Assembly: GCA_019137255.1 (NCBI GenBank)
Contig: WPDH01000114.1
Coordinates: forward strand, 287,036 to 351,035
DNA from: Corinectria fuckeliana
Lineage: Eukaryota; Ascomycota; Sordariomycetes; Hypocreales; Nectriaceae
Length of the DNA stretch: 64,000 nt
Reading direction: 5' to 3'
Below the pieces are notes generated by a model. The model made no database searches. It worked only from the letters and a program-made list of their open reading frames with translations, and was not told the DNA's origin. Below, piece by piece: positions 38,302 to 52,000 of this stretch (within the stretch, counting starts at the first letter, position 1; each line of letters starts with the position of its first letter). The position numbers and the translations under genes were made by a program.

Positions 38302-39716
38302 ATGATCTTTGAAACCAAGGTTGAATACGACCGGTACCTGGCCTGGCTCGCATTTCGATCTTCAAGTACTGGGTCGCCCAACGACCTGGCCTTCACCAAA
38401 GCTGAAGAAGATCAATTCAATGAATTGGCTATAATGCAATCTTTCTTTCGAGAGCAGTTTGGCAACAATCCTCTTCCTGTTGATCACAACACGAACGGGG
38501 GGCCGAGCGCCGATCCTGTCCCCTTCGGCGAAGACCTCGCCCTTGGTAGGCAGGGACCCGAGACTCCAGTCGTTCCGACGAGTTTCCCCGACTACATCGA
38601 CCCGATGTTGCAAGTATCCGAAGCCTTGTACGACCCTGTCGTTGAGCAGCAAGCCTCACCCGAGGCTGAAGCCCTACTGGATGAAAACATAAACCCTTAC
38701 CTACCCATCAACACACCTGCCAAGGCCGAACCGCAAGAGACAGTCACACATAAGAGGCACCTAGTTCCGTCACTGCAACATCTCCGGGCCACCATGGATC
38801 ACACCGACAATGACAGTGCCAATCTCGTCCAAGCCGTGGGAGACAGAAATCTGGACTACCGAGGCCACATCCAGTCCCGAGAGGACGCAGCCTCGCTCAG
38901 ACGCACATACAACCGCCTCTGGACCAAACCCGTCGAACTAACTTCCCGGCCCGAGACTGATGCCACGTTTCCGCGGACGGATGAAGAGTATCGGGCCCGC
39001 ATCCGGGAACTTTTCGACGCGATCAGCGACTGGTCCGACCGCAACGAGTGGCGAAAGATGATGGGCAAGAAGAAGGCCGCCGACTGGGTCGCGGAAGTCA
39101 AGGAGAGAGGAGTGAAAGACGCCGTGTGCGACAGCGAAATCATCCCTCCGTTGGACTGGATGCCACCCATGCAAGAGCAGTGGAGGAACGTCACTACTCG
39201 CGAGATGTCTTCTATCGAGATCGAGCTCCTCTGTGCTGATATTCTTGTAAGTTCCCAACTACTGCCTCTCTCTATAACCGCGGCATCTGACTATTGCACC
39301 AGAACCAAACCGAGCTCGCGCAGAAAGGAGAGAACCATCTCCCCCTCTGGAGTAGCAACGAGACGCACTGGGAGCAGTACCCGACATTCGGGGCGCGGTA
39401 GAACCGCGTCCTCGAAGGGTTCCGCGTTAGTGACCCAACAATATCCTCGCCAGCTTCACACTTTGCTAACAATAGGTTAGACTAATAAGATGTTCGTGCA
39501 TGCTTCTATGCGGTCGTCGTGCACGACGAGGATTGCAAATGCGCCCTGCGCCGAGAACAAAGTAAGACCCTCGCCTTGATATATTACCTAGACTTCTCTA
39601 ACAAGTATGTGTCTCAGAGAAAGCAGGCCAATAAAAAGGGCAACGATCGCAAGCGCAAAGCCGCCACGCAGCGTGGCTCGGCCCAAAAGAAGGCCAGAGA
39701 CGAGTCCGAAGAGTAA
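38302..39716 (+). CDS. Unrecognised four-exon protein with one in-frame stop
   Basis: Proposed exons 38302-39246, 39303-39425, 39481-39561, 39606-39716; introns of 56, 55 and 44 nt with GTAAGT/GTTAGT/GTAAGA donors, and CTAAC branch sites in the last two. All junctions keep one frame, about 419 codons. The start is the ATG giving MIFETKVEYDRYLAWLAF; upstream in-frame sequence lacks an ATG. Seen: a hydrophilic Pro/Glu-rich N-terminal half, then a charged region (DEEYRARIRELFDAISDWS), a WSSNETHWEQYPTFGAR block, and a Lys/Arg-rich tail (KKGNDRKRKAAT) that could be a nuclear signal. The layout resembles fungal proteins with a conserved tail after an acidic N-terminus, but I cannot name a family. 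Odd: codon 348 (39399-39401) is TAG right after GAR and before NRVLEGFR. TGG to TAG would be a RIP-type change. Function unknown. Confidence 0.55.
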
Positions 39717-40270
39717 GCCCTCAGCACTCGGGCCTGAACTCCCTTTGGTCTGTCGAGGTCGACCCCCTGCTGTGAATGCGAAACACCACAAACGCGGAAT
39801 ATTTCCTTCCCTTCCCTTCCCTTCCCTTCCCTTCCCTTCCCTTCCCTTCCCTTCCCTTCCCTTCCCTTCCCTTCCCTTTCCTTTTCCTTTCCTTTTCCTT
39901 TCCTTTCCTTTTTCCTTTCCTTTATATATTTTTTGTTTTCTTGTAAGACTCCCTTGCTACCGAGAAAGGATAGTCATGTCGGACGATTAGATCTTGTCGA
40001 GGTGTTGGTCATGTACAATACATCTGAGTGAAGATGGAAAGTGGACTGAACTGTTTGGAAATGTCTGGGCTTGTACGATTAGATATGTCACAAAATTTAG
40101 GGGACGATAGAGTAGTAATTCAGAAATCAACTTCTGTCATGCTTATTTTCACGTCAACTCAAACAAGGCTTGTTCCAGTTGTTCTCGCAACTGTGCCGTG
40201 ACATCTTTTGTGCTTTCCACATGTTGAATGACCCTAACGCCTTGCCATGCCAGTCTTGATGACATTTTTC
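39717..40270. other. 3' flank with simple repeat, no gene seen
   Basis: Holds the CCCTT array and the 3' sequence downstream of PDX1. The genes on either side converge here. No further coding frame is supported. Confidence 0.5.
39805..39930. repeat. (CCCTT)n simple repeat, decaying to CCTTTT
   Basis: About 15 near-perfect TTCCC pentamers followed by interrupted CCTTT/CCTTTT units. Polypyrimidine on the plus strand. Confidence 0.95.
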
Positions 40271-41212
40271 TTACCAGCCGCGACCGGCGAGCTTCTCCTC
40301 GGGCTTCATGCTGTCGCAGTTGATGCCCACCATGGCTTCGCCGAGCCCGGTGCTGCACTCGGCCAGCACCTTGGGGTCCTTGAAGTGCGTGGTGGCGCGC
40401 ACGATGGCCTTGGCGCGCTTGGCGGGATCGCCAGACTTGAAGATGCCGCTGCCGACGAAGACGCCGTCGCAGCCTAGCTGCATCATCAGCGCGGCGTCGG
40501 CGGGCGTGGCGACACCGCCGGCGGCGAAGTTGACGACGGGGAGGCGGCCCAGCTCGGCCGTCTGGCGAAGGAGCTCGGCGTCGACCTCGAGAGTGCGGGC
40601 GAGCTCGCGGATGCGCACGATGCCGCCCTCGGCCAGGGCAGCCTTGGCCTGCGCGATCTGGGCGTTGACCGTCTTCATGTGCCGGACGGCCTCGATAACG
40701 TCACCGGTCCCGGCCTCGCCCTTGGTCCGGATCATGGCGGCGCCCTCGGCGATTCTCCGGAGGGCCTCGCCCAGGTTGCGGCATCCGCACACGAACGGGA
40801 CGCCGTAGGGGCTCTTCTCAACGTGGCTCTCGGGGTCTGCGGGGGTTAAGACCTCGCTCTCGTCGATGTAGTCGACGCCCAGGGCCTCGAGGATCTGGCA
40901 CTCGACGAAGTGGCCGATGCGGGCCTTGGCCATGACGGGGATGGTGACGGCATCCTGGATCTCCTTGATGACGGCGGGATCGGACATGCGAGCAACACCG
41001 CCGTCCTTGCGGATGTCGGCGGGGACTCGCTCCAGGGCCATGACGGCGCAGGCACCGGCCTCCTCGGCAATCCGAGCCTGCTCGGCGTTGGTGACGTCCA
41101 TGATGACGCCGCCCTTGAGCATCTGAGCCAGGCCGGCCTTGACGGTGAAGGAGGACTTGGGGGCGTCGCCGTTGGCGGCGGGCGCCGAGCTGGTGGCAGC
41201 GTTGGAGCTCAT
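40271..41212 (-). CDS. PDX1: PLP synthase subunit PDX1/SNZ
   Basis: Synthase half of the DXP-independent vitamin B6 pathway. It forms pyridoxal 5'-phosphate from ribose 5-phosphate, glyceraldehyde 3-phosphate and ammonia supplied by PDX2, as a cytosolic dodecamer. Intronless, 313 aa, full length. Seen: KAGLAQMLKGGVIMDV (aspartate D39), ALERVPADIR, VMAKARIGH with the ribose-phosphate lysine K96, YIDESEVLTPAD, VPFVCGCRNLGEALRRI, IRTKGEAGTG with the second lysine K164, and GCDGVFVGSGIF near the C-terminus. The start ATG follows CATCACC, a good fungal context, and the Ser/Ala-rich lead is usual. Coding GC is high and undamaged. Its partner PDX2 lies beyond the transposon island at 42.3-56.8 kb, facing away. 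Confidence 0.98.
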   Translation of the reverse strand: MSSNAATSSAPAANGDAPKSSFTVKAGLAQMLKGGVIMDVTNAEQARIAEEAGACAVMALERVPADIRKDGGVARMSDPAVIKEIQDAVTIPVMAKARIGHFVECQILEALGVDYIDESEVLTPADPESHVEKSPYGVPFVCGCRNLGEALRRIAEGAAMIRTKGEAGTGDVIEAVRHMKTVNAQIAQAKAALAEGGIVRIRELARTLEVDAELLRQTAELGRLPVVNFAAGGVATPADAALMMQLGCDGVFVGSGIFKSGDPAKRAKAIVRATTHFKDPKVLAECSTGLGEAMVGINCDSMKPEEKLAGRGW

Positions 41213-42318
41213 GGTGATGATTGTGCGTTTTTGTTTGGGCGGAGAGCAGCGATGGAGAAGGTGCGTGTGGGCGTGGCGGTCGGGAGTATCACAACTGATG
41301 GTTTAAGAAGCTCGGGATATCTAAGCAGTTGACGCCGGACTTTCCCTTTTGACTGCAAACGACCTGCAACCAGTAATGCACAGCGATGCAAAGTAGATGC
41401 GAGAGGCGGGGACGGGGCACGGGACGCGACTTTCTCCCCCCCCTCGCGGCTCATGACTCCGGGAACCTTAACGACCTTCTCTCCTCGGCCGGTCTAGGGA
41501 CGGCAGGGCGCGGTTGAGCGTCTCCATTGGTGCGGCGAGCGGCGAGAATGACACCGCGGGAGTCGCAGCAGCCTCGGAAGGGGCGGCAAACATCGGGAAG
41601 AGAAGGGATAAGCTGACAAGAGAATCTGACGGGAAGGATTCCGGCGGGAGGATTCTGGCCATGCGGCATGGAGCAGCGTGGACGATCTAGCAGATGCAAG
41701 AGCGTTTTAGCCCCGAAGGCGGCGGCGACTTCGTTGCAATGCGGCGGCGGATGCGGATGCGGCGGCGGATGCGGATGCGGAGGTGGTGATGACGGGATGC
41801 ACGTAATCGTTGGATGACATGACACACTACTACTACTACATGATGCATGCTCTGTTCGTATGTACTTGGTACTGGTAGTAAGCTACATGTGTGTACCGGA
41901 AAAGGTCCCGTCTACAGCATGACGACCCGCGACTAACAACTCCGCCATCGAAAAACGCACTGTTCGGCAGTCCACTGCCAGCGCCTCCAAACAGAGAAGT
42001 TCCGCTGCAAGGCTAGCATCTTAGCGCCCAACCGCCAGCAGGGCTCCCGCTTTTCGTGGAGGAATTCGGCGTCCCCATTCGCTCCATTCCCCCCGGGTCA
42101 AATTAAGTCAAGCTGGGCCTCCAAGTCTTCTAAGGTGTAAGTACTGTATTGATACATAGTATAACTACAAGTACAAGGGGAATCCTGGCTACGGCCTAAT
42201 AAAGCCCCAGTCGACTCACTCCGAAAAAGGCTTTACCTGATATAGCTAAAGAAAGGTTCCGTCCTCACCCAAAGTGGCTAGGGGAGTCCCTGCTAAGCTC
42301 TGTAAGTAGTGTTAGGTC
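41213..42318. promoter_or_regulatory. PDX1 upstream region, left half of the former PDX1-PDX2 intergenic space
   Basis: About 1.1 kb of normal-composition DNA between the PDX1 start and the inverted-repeat element. It contains a short GGATGC-type tandem repeat (about 41741-41783) and several antisense-looking frames that I do not accept as genes. I see no specific binding site that I can defend. Confidence 0.5.
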
Positions 42319-42470
42319 AGGGATGTAGATAACCTGAGGGGTGACCCCGGCCCTAACCTGAGGGGTGGTTAGGCTAGCAGGGGTTAAAGTGGGTTTTTTA
42401 TAAGTTAACTTAAGGGGTGGTCTAATAATTATAATTAGTTAGAATTTAGAAAAAGTAAAATACTCTTTAG
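42319..42470 (+). repeat. Left terminal inverted repeat
   Basis: Motif copies at 42331-42343, 42355-42367 and, mutated to AACTTAAGGGGTG, at 42407-42419. GC content falls sharply just inward. Confidence 0.85.
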
Positions 42471-42539
42471 GTTAACTTTTACTTTTTATAGTAGTTTCTT
42501 CTTATATAATATAAACTTTTATTTATCTAACCTTAAATA

Positions 42540-45500
42540 CTTAATATATTAATAATATATTAATTATAATTATTAATTTTATTTTTAATAAGAGTTATAT
42601 TATAAAAAGTATTATATTAAGAAATTATAAGATAAATCTCTCTTTAAGTCTATTTTAAGTAAACTAAATAATATAAAAGACTTTTAGCTTTTTAGTACTT
42701 TTATTAATTATAAAAGAATTAACTATTTTCTTAATAATAAGTTTTAATTTTATAATATATTTATAATATATTATTAATTCTTTTTAAAATAACTAGAATT
42801 TTTTAACTTTAAAATATTTTATTTTAGTCTTATTAGTACTTAAGAAATCTAGTTATTATACTATATAAGATAATATTATATTTATATTATAATTTTATTA
42901 TATTCTTTTAGTTTTTAAATAGCTAAAGTTATTAGAGACTAAAACTAATTATTTAATTTTTATAAAAAGCTTAATAAAAAAATAAAAAGAGTAATCTTAA
43001 AAGATAGTAAGATTTAATTAATAATATATTTATAATAAATTAATAATATATTATAGCTCTAATACTATATATATTAAGCTTATTTACTATTCTTATTAAG
43101 CTTTTTATTACTAGAGTTAGTTTTAACTATATATTATTACTATAAGTATACTAAAGTAAAAATCTATTAGTATTTAAATTCTTAGTTTTAAGATTAAAAT
43201 TATTTAAAAGTAACTAAAGCCTATTAGATCTTATAGTAATAATAATATAAGAGACTAAGTATATTAAATATAAAAAAAGATACTATCTTATAAGTTATTT
43301 TATAATATATTAATAATATATTTATTATTAATTAATTAAGAATAACTAAGTATAAGTAATTTATAAAAACTATAAATATAGTTAAGTATATTTAAAGATA
43401 GTTAGTAATTAATTAGTAATATATTAATTTACTTTTTATTAGGTAAGAGAATAAGTATAATCTTTATTTAATTTATTAATATATTACTAATATATTATTA
43501 GAACCTTATAAGTATATTTTAAGATATTATTAAATACTCTTATTTATAACTATATAATAGTTATTATTATATTACTATTTTGTTTTACTTTAAGAAATTC
43601 TTATATTAAATTAAGTATATTCTATCTAATATAACTATTCTTATTAATTAGACTAAAAAGTATTATATTACTATAAATTAAATAAATTATTAAAAGTAAT
43701 ATTATAGTAAGTTATTTAATTATAAATATATTAGTAATATATTACTAATATATTATAAATTTTATATATATTTTAAGTAGTTATAAATATATTATCTTAA
43801 TAGGCTATATAATAGCTTAGAGAATTTTTATACTTAAAAATCTTTTTATTTCTTATATTCTTTTAATATTATATAATATTTATAATTATTTACTACCTTT
43901 TTTAACTTAAATACTAATTTATATTCTTATCTAGCTATAAAACACTCTTAATTAGTAAGATTATATACCTAATATATTAAGTAAGTCTTTTTAATATATT
44001 ATTAATATATTACTAATAAAAGTTAAATATTTAGTTATAATCTTTTACTATTTAGAGAATATATAAGACTTTTAATTAGAATATTCTCTCTTAAGTTTAT
44101 TTAAGCCTTATAAATTATAGTAGGCTTTAATATATCTTAAAGACTTATTAAAGTATTTACTTTCTACTAGAAGTATTATAACTTAGAGCTTATTGTAAGT
44201 ATCTTTCTTATTATTAGTATAATAACTAATAGGTAAGATTCTTTTATAATAGATTTATAATATATTATTAATATATTATAGTATATTTAGATTTTTAAAA
44301 ATAATAAGGTTAATCTCTTAATTATTTTATTTTATTAAGAGTAAGTAAAGTTTTTTAACTACTTAAACTTTATCTTATTTTAGGTTAGTATAAACTTTAA
44401 GTATATTTTAAGTAATACTAAGTATAAGATTATCTAGGCAGCTTATAACTAAAAAGCTAAGATTAGTAAGTTACTTTAAAATATATTTATAATATATTAC
44501 TAATTAATTACTAGCTATCTTTCTTATCTAAGTAATTATTAACTTAGAGTTTACTAAGGCTTATATTATTATATTTACTTATATATTTACTTATATAAGA
44601 GATAAGTTTTAAATTTCCTCTTACTAATATTATATTTATAGTACTAAAATATAAGAGGTTATACTAGATTAAGACTAGTTATATATTAAAAGTATATATC
44701 TTATAATATATTATAAATATATTACTAATATTAGTAGGTCTTAATACCTATTTAAGCTAAGAGGTTAATTTAGAGTATAAGAATTATATATTATAAGTTA
44801 TATACTATATATACTTTTACTAAGTTTATTATAAGTATAGTATTAGTAAAAATCTATAATATATTATTAATATATTACTAATAAAAGTAGAGGAAATATA
44901 TAACTTTATATAAGATTACTTATAAGGTAAAAAAATAATATTTAATATAATATTAGCTTTAAGAGACTATAAATTATAAGATACTTACTATTAAACTTAT
45001 AATCTTCTTTAAGTAGATAATATTTTTATATAAACTCTTATAATATATTACTAATATATTATATATAGCTTTTCCTACTTTATATTACTAGGTTTAATAT
45101 AAGTAAGATCTTATTATTATAGCTAAATTATATTTTAACTACTCTTAAATAACTTAAAGTTAATAAAATAGCTATAAGAGATTTACTAATTATATTAAGT
45201 AATTATATAAGGCTTTTTATTAAGTAAGTAGTTAATATAGTAGTATCTTAAAGGTTATTAAAGTGTAAGTAATAATTAATAACTTAATAATATATTACTA
45301 ACTATAATAGAAATAAGATATTTAACTTAAATAAGATTACTTAATAAGCAGCTAGTACTAGTATAAGTATTTATCTTAGCTATAAAGATAATTTAGTTAA
45401 AAAGTGATTTTAATAGAATAATTAGTAAAAAAGTAAGAATTTTAATATATTATTAATAATATATTACTAATATATTATAGGGTTATACTTTTAGTAGAGT

Positions 45501-45705
45501 ACTTATAGTTAACTATAAGGCTAGTATTAAAATAACTTACTTATATATTAGTTAAGAGTAATAAGCTAGCTAAGAGTTATATTAATTATATTTTCTTTTT
45601 TATTAAACCTAGTAGCTTTATAGTATATTCTATTAAGATAGTCTATATTATTATCTAGTATATCTTAGTATATCTTTTATTTAATAATATATTAATAATA
45701 GCTTA
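42540..45705. repeat. Interspersed TAATATATTA palindrome array (left part)
   Basis: TAATATATTA, often paired as AATATATTA(A/C)TAATATATTA, recurs in clusters roughly every 150-300 bp (for example near 42540, 43305, 43475, 43730, 43995, 44260, 44855, 45045, 45450). The array stops at the Gypsy insertion and resumes after it (about 55480-56600). The nested retroelements show few such clusters. Confidence 0.65.
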
Positions 45706-45710
45706 TCTCT

Positions 45711-46094
45711 TAATATAGAATTAACTATATCAGGGGATATACAAAGTAAATACTACTAGGGGGAAGAATCCCTACTTGTGCGATTAAGATACCTAAAGCT
45801 TAAGAGTAAGATAGTAAGATAATAAGATAATACTTCTTCTATCTATTCTAGTGACTATCTTTCCCTTTATATAAGAGGAAGTCCTAAGGCACTCCCTAGT
45901 CACTCCCTAGGAAATCTCCAGATAAGTCTTAGGATTTCTCTAGGACTATCCTAGGATTTCCTAGGATAATTCCTAGCCTAATTAGTAAGAGATTTCTCTC
46001 CCTGTTATAGCCACTCTTTAGTGGCCCTCTCTAGGGTTATAGCCTAGGCTGTTATCAGATAGTAATAGCCCTCTATCTGGCTTATTTCGTAATA
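45711..46094 (-). repeat. Gypsy family 2 copy B, 3' LTR
   Basis: 384 bp; pairs with 54722-55105. Left end TAATATAGAATTAAC (TG to TA relative to the other LTR). Confidence 0.9.
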
Positions 46095-49000
46095 AATCCC
46101 TATAATAAAAGAAAAGCATACTATCCTTAGTGTGTCTATATTGATTACGGCTAGGCTGTTTCCTATACTAGTGGGAGTTTTATTAATAGTTATACACAGG
46201 ATTTTCTCGATCTAAGGGTGCTTACCCTGCGTTTTGCTATTATATATTAGGGGAAATCTCCTAGCCCTGCTAGGCCCTTTTGTCTATTATATTTCCTTCG
46301 CCTATTTAGTTTGTTAGAAACTTCTTATATATATTATCAGTTATGCCCTTATATTCCTCCCTAATAAGCTTCTCTAAATTTATAGCTATAGTAAGCATAC
46401 TATATTTCTTAGTATTAGCGGGGGCGAGTTGGTAGAGTTAGTATTTCCCGGCCTTAGTGGCATAAAATACTATTAAAAGGCTGATAGCTTATATGCTTTA
46501 CTTAGTGTTAGTAGGGGTAATAAGTGTGGGTCTCCTAGCTGTGTTTTACTTACCTTTCTTGTGGAATTATAGTACTATCTTAATTACTTTAGTAGTGATC
46601 TCTAGGTAGGAAAAGAACTCCTATTATACTATTTGCTTAGCCAGCTTAGTTATATTATCATCCAGAAAGCTAATTACCTATAGTATATTATTAAGGCGGA
46701 TTACTAGTTCTAGAGATATCTCTGCTATTTATACTATTTATCACAGGGAGTAGTCTAACTATATTATTTTATAGTAAACCTAATAGTATTTAGCGAAATA
46801 TTCAGCTGTATTAATATTAAGAAACTAGATAGCTTAGTTAGCTGCCTAGATATACTATACTAGTATGATTCCTCCTTCTCGCTAGACTATAGCTTTTAGG
46901 ATAATAGGCGTATTATTTCGCAGAGTAGTAGTCTTAAGTTATATACTTACTATTACTTATCGTAGAGTTATAGCTATACTGTTATTAATAGCTGCTAAAA
47001 GTGTGTTAGTAGCACTTTGTTTAGCAGGGGTGATAATATTTTATAACACAAATAGATTTTTATTGTGATTTCCTTAAGGGGTTATAGTCCCTAATAGGGC
47101 TATTATAAAGAGCTAATACTTTAGTTCGCAAGTTAGGGTGCTTAAGATAGGGTTAGTAAAGCAGGCATGTTTAAGCGATAAGCTGATAGGAGTGTTAATT
47201 TCCTGTTATATATCAGGCTAAAGCTGGCGTGCTAGGTTGACATAAGTATAACCGTCTGCTAATCCTCTAATCTTATTAAGAGCTTCTTAAGCTCTGTTAA
47301 TTAGGGCGGGTAACTACTAGGAGGTTACCTTAGTAATTCGCTTAAGTATTTTAGTAAGGATTATAAAGACCTTAATTTTTCTGATAATAGATATAGTCAG
47401 CTTGTGGATATTAGTTTATGTTAGCCTAGTTATATTGTTAAAGCTTACAGCAAGAGTGTAAGTATTTCCCGCTAAGAGAGAGCTGCCACCCTAGTACCAC
47501 CTGTTTTATCCTTGTGTCTATTATAGTATTTCTTATAGTGGCATACTTAGTTTACTAGCTGTCTTACTCGCTGTTTTGCTTATAACTTCGCTTATAGTTT
47601 TGTTTAGGGTTTTATACTAATTATAGTTTAGGTTATTATAGTAATATGTCTAGTTCTGTCAGTCTATAAACCTAGTGTTAGGGTTATAGCCTTTAGCTTA
47701 TATGAGCTGGCAGAAATATCTATAGTGTTATAAGAAGGTCTTAATCTAAATATAGTATTAGTTAGAGCTTTTAGCTGCTCTAAGGTTATATTTATTACTA
47801 TATAGCTGTATAGCTTAGTAATACCCTTTATACTAGAGGTAAAGGGGATATTAGGTGAGCTAGTTTTTAAATAGCTAGTAAAGCTCTTAGTCTTTAGACG
47901 GAAATATATTACTTAATAAGGGAACTTAGAATAGTACTTATTCTTCTTGTTTAGTGTTACAGGGTATTTCCTATATGTTAGTAGTATAAGGTTATAGTCT
48001 TCTCCTCTAAGAAGTAAAGATAGTAATATATAAAGGAAAATAATAATAAAAGAAAATAGCGTGCTAGGTCGTAAGGTGTTAATTTCTTACTTATGCGTCC
48101 TGTTATTAGCTAGTAGCAACTGTTAGTAGTGTTCTTAGTAAGATAGTAGTAAATATACTAAGCTGTTACCCTAGGTGATCTACTGTTATAGCCTAGGATT
48201 TCCCTGAATAGGACTCTCTCTAGCTAGCACTCTTAATACTATAGTATTTTATAGCATAAGGTTCTTTCTTAGTCTTTTATGCTTTTAGTATAGGGCCTTA
48301 ATAGTGTTATACGTCTAGTCTGCTATATTATCCTCAGTCTGTTTTTTAACTAGTATGGTTATTACTTATATGACTAGCTATAGCTTACTATGTTTATGTT
48401 TTTATTCTTTAGTGAGTTCTGCTTTATATTACTCTCTTGCCTAATATTCTATAATAAGCTTATTGCTTTTAATAGTATCTTCTTCTAGCTAGAGGTTATA
48501 GTTACTTAGCTATTCTTTTTATGTGATAAGATACTTAGTCTTTAGTTTTTCTTTTTCTTGCTTTTATGTTTATAATCTAATTACTTAATTAACTTCCTAG
48601 TGTTTATACTTATCCCTTTAGTTTCCTGCCTTATAGTCTTCTATTAAGATAGCTTCTAGTTATCTAATTAGTTTGTCTGCTAGCTTAAGTTAAGCGACTA
48701 ATATCACTAGGTAGATATTAAGGTTGTCTTTTATTTTAAGTCTATATGCCAGGTTTCCCACCTGTTTAAGAATCTTATATAGTCTAGTTCTTTTCTCCTT
48801 TAGTTTTTCTATATAGTTATCTACTACTATATATTCTTTCTTATAGAGTTCTAACTAGACTTAGTCCCCTAGTTTATATTCTACCAGCTGGTGCTTCTAG
48901 TTATACTAGTGTTTTATAGCTGCTTACATGAAGGCTAGGGCGAGTTTAGCTTTATTATAGAGGATATCCTAATTAAAGGTATTAGATTTATCTTCTAGCT

Positions 49001-52000
49001 ATTATAGCCTATCATTTAAGCGCTATCTAGTGACTAGCTTACTTAGCGATATATTAATAGCCGACAAATATAAGTTATTTAGGCTAAACTAGAGGGGGAT
49101 AAGAGCTAGGACCTAGGGCTAGCCTAGGAAGTTACTAGTGAAATATTAGAGGGCTACTTCTACTACCTGATTTTATCTTTCTATAGCTCTATTAGTTTAC
49201 AGATACTATACTATTAATATAAGAAGCTTAGTTCTAAATATTATCTATAGACCTTACTAGAAGTCTAATATAAACTTCACATCTTAGTTAGATATAATAC
49301 TATATAAGATTCCCTAGTTGTATCATATTAGTTCTATAAATAATACTTATGCCTAGTCTTTAGCAGTATACTAATTATTCTCTAGTATAAGCAGGCATAT
49401 CTAACACTACTTACAGGTGATAGTTAGTAGGTAGTTAAAAAACTGCTTTTCTAGGTTTAGCTATAGTATTCTTTTAGCTTTTACGACTAGCAGCCTTATA
49501 ATAAAGTCTATTATAATCGTGTGAAATAGGATTAGGGGGCTCTAGATAGGTATTAGTTAGCCTAGTGGTTTCTAGTAGTTAGTAAGGTTTCTACTGTATA
49601 TATTATATTTGTCCTATACTGCTTAGATTTCTTAGTGTAGGTTAGTTATTATAAAAGAACTTAATAAGTCTTACTAAGATTATACCTCCCCTAGGTAGAA
49701 GTTCTACTTATAATTATCTTAAATGACTTTCTAGCTTATATCTATAGGTAAGTATAGCTGTTAGTATCTATTATACTCTTATAAGTAGATAAGTTTATTT
49801 TGCTAAAAAAAGAGAAGCTTTAGGATCTTATCTTTTTTGCTAAGCTATACTAAAATTACTACCTATTTTGCTTTCTTAGGATACTAGTTAATAATTTCCT
49901 AGTGTAGACTAGTTTATATGCTAGCTTCCACAAAGTGAAAGGTATAAGCAACTAGTTCCTCCCCTTCCTAAAGGCAGTCTAGTTCGCCTTTTTTAGTGCT
50001 ATCTTATATATCTTCTTAGCCTAGAAGCCTTAAGAGCGTATCTAGTATTATATTAGTTAGTCTTAAGATATATTAAATATCTAATAGGTACTAGCTAAGG
50101 TATTATAAAGCTAGGGTGAGATAATTATTATTTTATAAGGCGCTAATAAATACTAATTTTTAGCAGACTAGAGTGCAGATAGCAGAGTGGTTAGTAAGTA
50201 TAATCACTTTATCTTTCTGTATTAACTAGATTATTATCTAGGCTTTCTAGCATATCTAGACTAGGCATACTATTTCTATTTCTGTTAGCTAGTAGTTTTT
50301 CTTAGTATTACACAAAGCTCAGCTAAGATATATAATAGGGTGTATAACTGTAGATAGGATTTTACTAACTTAATCCTAGGTGTATTTTAGGTCTAGGTGA
50401 TATATTATACCTCTTATTCCCTATTCTTTTAATATGTTAAGCTAGATAAACAGTTTTACATCTAGGTTAAAGTGATAGAGTGATTTAGTATTTACTAGCC
50501 TGTTTATAACCTTACGGAAACTATTAATCTCTTTAGGGGTTAGAGTGAACTTAGCTTAGGTTGTATAGCTAACCTGTCTCTGACCTATTACTAATTCACC
50601 TGATTTACGTCTTTTTACAAGTATGCTAGTTTTCCTAGCCTGTAGTGGTTTAATAGCTTTAGCGAATCTTAAGATTAAGTGCTATAGCTATCTGACTATA
50701 CTAATCTATTTCTTAAGTTAAAGTAAATTTGTTAGGAATTTAATATTTCTTAGGGCTGCTACCTGTTTCTAGGTGTTAGATAGGCCTAGCCTATCTACCT
50801 AGAATCTAAGCAATTAGACTAATAGGTAGCCTAGAAAGGCTTTCTCAGCTGAGAGGGTAATATTCTTTTCCTAGAACAGCTGAAAGATTGTTTAAAGATG
50901 CCTTAGGTGTTTTGTATTATTATCAGAGAAAATAATAATATTATTAATAAATACTATAGTAAAGGCCTAGTATAGTTAGAGTAGCTGGTCTATAAACTGT
51001 TAGATATATACTAGTGAGTTCTTAAATCCTATTAGGGCTACCTTAGATCGCTCTAATCCTTAGTGGCTAACCACTATAAAGCGATCTTAGTGTTTAAGAT
51101 ATACTAGGAACTAGTGAAAAAATAACTAGGTATTAATAACACTAATATGTTGTTTCCCTCAGAGTTTACTAAGAACATCCTCTTATAGGGGTATTAGGTA
51201 GGCATCTAGAATTATCATATTATTTAGGGCTTATAAGTCCACTACTATATATTCTTTCTCTTTGCTAGCTACTATTTGCTATACTATAAAGATAGGGCTT
51301 ACAAATAGTGTTAGTTTTATAACCCACTCTATTTGTCTTTAGTTATATAGTTAGTTAAATATAGCGTCTAGAAAGTCTCTTCTCTTTTTTCCTAGCAGGT
51401 AAGGTTATAATCCTAGCTTTTGTTAGTGCTAGTTGTCTGCTAAGAGTACCTTTATTCGCTTATACTTAGGTACTACTATTTCCCCTTAGTCAGCCTAAAT
51501 ACTAGCGTATTTCTGTGTGAGACCTTAGACTTGTTACATAAAGCTGGTTTAGTTGTTATAGATTCTTACTCCCTCTGCTGTTTTAACTTTCAGGAGGGTC
51601 TTATCTCTAGATATGCCTAGCTTAGTATTTAGGTCTAGACTAGCATTTTAGAACCTTATACTAGGTTTCTAGTTAGGTTTCTTATCAGCTAGAGTTATAG
51701 CTTCTTAGGTTAGGCATTTAAGCTTACAGGTTATTAGCACTATATCTTTATGTTTAGTAAGTAGGTCACCCTAGTTAGCTTTTTTAATAAAATTCTTATT
51801 TTCAACTGGTTTAAGAATACCTAGTTATTAGTTCTTTTAGATTATTAATAGCTTTTACCTATTATTTATCATAAAGACTGCCTTAGGCTGCCTTATAATA
51901 GCTCTAATAACACCTTAACTTTATAAGTTAAGAAGGAAGTCTTAGCCCTTTAGGACACCTAGTATGCTTACCTATACTGCTTTACTGCTTTTAGGAGGGA

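Noticed and set aside
41451..41825. Pro/His-rich 124-codon minus-strand frame upstream of PDX1.
   Set aside because: Created by the GGATGC/GGCGGC tandem repeat; no family-like sequence or neighbouring exons.
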